This document shows positions 32,435 to 33,594 of a DNA stretch of 33,594 nucleotides, one piece after another; position 1 is the first letter of the stretch; every line of letters begins with the position of its first letter. Below the pieces are notes generated by a model that did no database searches, was not told the origin of the DNA, and saw only the letters and a list, made by a program, of their open reading frames with translations. Both the position numbers and the translations under genes were made by a program. Location: assembly GCA_038317685.1 (NCBI GenBank), contig JBBQBQ010000003.1:1-33594 (forward strand), read 5' to 3'. The stretch is from JBBQBQ01 sp038317685 (GTDB lineage: Bacteria > Desulfobacterota > Desulfuromonadia > Desulfuromonadales > DDH964).

Positions 32435-32719
32435 ATGAAATGCCCCATCTGCCTAACCGTTGAACTCACGATGGCCGAACGCCAGGGCGTGGAAATCGAC
32501 TACTGCCCCGAATGCCGCGGGATCTGGCTTGACCGTGGCGAACTCGACAAACTCATCGAGCGCTCGTATTCGCAAATTCCGCAACCTGTTGTGCCGGTTC
32601 ACCCCCCCCAACAGGCCGGATATCGTCAGAAGCATCACGACAACCTCCATGACAGTCACGGTTATGGCGCACAAGGTAATCACAAAAAGAAGACCTGGCT
32701 TTCCGAGATTTTTGACTGA
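32435..32719 (+). CDS. zf-TFIIB domain protein
   Basis: 94 aa. The first 48 residues form the two-CxxC zinc ribbon of the zf-TFIIB family: MKCPICLTVELTMAERQGVE, then IDYCPECRGIWLDRGELDKL, with the four Cys intact. The His/Pro-rich tail ends in KKTWLSEIFD, which is common in this family and may contact a partner. The family binds zinc but its role is not established. An AGGAG site lies 9 bp upstream. The gene ends the unit and is followed by a perfect hairpin. Confidence 0.88.
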   Translation: MKCPICLTVELTMAERQGVEIDYCPECRGIWLDRGELDKLIERSYSQIPQPVVPVHPPQQAGYRQKHHDNLHDSHGYGAQGNHKKKTWLSEIFD

Positions 32720-32743
32720 AATCTACCGGATGCAACTGTGGAA

Positions 32744-32781
32744 AAGCAAAGCGGCCGCCCATTCTGGCGGCCGCTTTGCTT
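32744..32781 (+). terminator. 16-bp perfect hairpin after the zf-TFIIB gene
   Basis: Arms AAGCAAAGCGGCCGCC (32744-32759) and its exact complement (32766-32781) with a 6-nt loop. No T run follows except TTGCTTCG, so it may act as a terminator or mRNA 3' protector. The group II intron fragment begins about 23 bp further on. Confidence 0.6.
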
Positions 32782-32804
32782 CGAGTGGTCTGTATTAGCA
32801 AAAG

Positions 32805-32905
32805 GTAGAGTCAAGCGCAGGTTTCACCCTGCCCTCCCACACCAAACCGTGCGTGTGGTTCTCCCGCAAACGGCTTTCCGATGTTCTTCACCTCATTTAT
32901 GAGCG
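32805..32905 (-). mobile_element. 3' fragment of a group II intron (domains V and VI)
   Basis: On the minus strand 32876-32844 folds as domain V: AAGCCG pairs with CGGTTT at the base (with the AGC catalytic triad), an internal bulge, an upper stem closed by GGGAGAACC and its tetraloop. This is 33-34 nt as expected. Downstream are a linker and a domain VI-like stem, GCAGG-loop-CCTGC (about 32834-32818), and the end CTCTAC near 32805, as in group II intron 3' ends. No maturase reading frame is left upstream on that strand. The element is a truncated remnant. Confidence 0.65.
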
Positions 32906-32984
32906 TCCCTCTTTTTAGATGCCGGCCCGGTTTTATGACAAGTTTCGGTTTCTAAGCAACGCGCACTCTCCTATACTCCAACCT

Positions 32985-33594
32985 ATGTTCGGCATCATTC
33001 TCACCAGCATCGTAACGCTCTTCCACCTGTACGTCTTCTGGCGCGCCAGAAGTGTCCCTGTGCTCACACGCCGGATTCGGAAACGGACCATCATTCTGTC
33101 CGGCGTCGTGATGTGGTGCCTGTTTATGGCCGGCCGTCTGTTAGGTCATGACAACCCCGGGATGCTGGCAGGTGGGCTGGAAAATTTGTCTATGAACTGG
33201 ATGGCGACACTGTTTCTCTGTTCGCTGTGCTTTCTCGCCATTGATCTTGCCACTGGTTTCGGCTGGCTCTGGCGACGTCAGGTGGCAACGCTGCGTGGTG
33301 TCGCGCTGGTTGCGGGGTTGGCGATGGCTGGGATCGCTATGGTTCAGGGGATGCGTCCGCCTGTGGTCAACGAGGACTCGATGGTGCTGGATGAGCTCCC
33401 GACCGCTTTGGACGGCACGGTCATCATCGCCATGTCCGACCTGCATCTGGGTTCCCGTCTCGATGAGCAGTGGCTGGCTGCGCGCATCGAGCAGGTTGCG
33501 GCCGAGAAGCCGGATTTGATCGTGCTGCTCGGGGATATCTACGAAGGCCATGGTGCCCCGTCGCCAAAGCTGACTGTGGCCATGTCGCAACTGT
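32985..33594 (+). CDS. membrane-anchored metallophosphoesterase (3' end cut by window)
   Basis: At least 203 codons, open to the end of the window. It begins MFGIILTSIVTLFHLYVFWR. Up to four hydrophobic spans are in the first 130 residues (about 3-18, 36-52, 72-90 and 104-120). A calcineurin-type phosphoesterase domain then starts with IIAMSDLHLGS, the D-x-H metal motif, and continues with LIVLLGDIYEG in place of the usual GDxVD block. The layout is like that of YkuE/YaeI-type membrane phosphoesterases. No good ribosome site precedes the ATG; start choice is from the hydrophobic N-terminus. The rest of the active site lies beyond the window. Confidence 0.8.
   Translation, partial: MFGIILTSIVTLFHLYVFWRARSVPVLTRRIRKRTIILSGVVMWCLFMAGRLLGHDNPGMLAGGLENLSMNWMATLFLCSLCFLAIDLATGFGWLWRRQVATLRGVALVAGLAMAGIAMVQGMRPPVVNEDSMVLDELPTALDGTVIIAMSDLHLGSRLDEQWLAARIEQVAAEKPDLIVLLGDIYEGHGAPSPKLTVAMSQL

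Noticed and set aside
1..33594. CRISPR array, tRNA, rRNA, complete insertion sequence or prophage
   Set aside because: No repeat-spacer pattern, tRNA cloverleaf, rRNA segment, transposase or phage structural gene was seen; XerC alone is not evidence for an element.

Overview
The window is GC-rich bacterial DNA that most resembles a Desulfuromonadales/Geobacter-like anaerobe (Desulfobacterota). Supporting signs are a succinyl-CoA:acetate CoA-transferase-type enzyme, sigma-54 control, GEMM-I riboswitches, a CoA-disulfide-reductase/rhodanese fusion and large DUF11 surface proteins. This placement is inferred from gene content; there is no rRNA or tRNA gene in the window to confirm it.

Left part (1-6285, all + strand): the 3' part of a sigma-54-dependent response regulator; a sulfur/redox operon (NifX-like protein with a His-rich tail, DUF134 regulator, small membrane protein, rhodanese, CoADR-rhodanese fusion) behind a promoter that carries an inverted repeat; a XerC-type recombinase; and a 2-Cys peroxiredoxin closed by a strong terminator.

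Centre (6292-20875, all - strand): the most distinctive part. Five consecutive genes encode exported DUF11-type proteins. They are a 1652-aa lectin/DUF11/SdrD-B-like protein with three exact 408-bp tandem repeats, three smaller DUF11 proteins, and a 1945-aa protein with an internal OmpA domain and a C-terminal beta-barrel ending in Phe. Upstream lies an unusually layered control region: a near-perfect sigma-54 promoter, a GEMM-I riboswitch with A at the ligand-discriminating position (as in 3',3'-cGAMP binders), an intrinsic terminator, then a second GEMM-I riboswitch with G there (as in c-di-GMP binders) whose end lies against the Shine-Dalgarno of the first gene. The region reads as a two-dinucleotide logic gate over a cell-surface operon.

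Right part (21400-33594): housekeeping and accessory genes, in order. These are an acetyl-CoA hydrolase/transferase with a 230-nt leader; a BamD lipoprotein; an unknown 141-aa protein; a phosphofructokinase with the PPi-type residues; three small secreted proteins in one unit, the first with a beta/gamma-crystallin motif; an HNH protein (YajD) overlapping a GIY-YIG protein; YchJ; a fusion of a 5'-3' flap exonuclease with RNase HI; a Cys-rich secreted protein; a small membrane protein plus a zf-TFIIB protein; a 3' fragment of a group II intron (domains V-VI); and the start of a membrane-anchored metallophosphoesterase cut by the window end.
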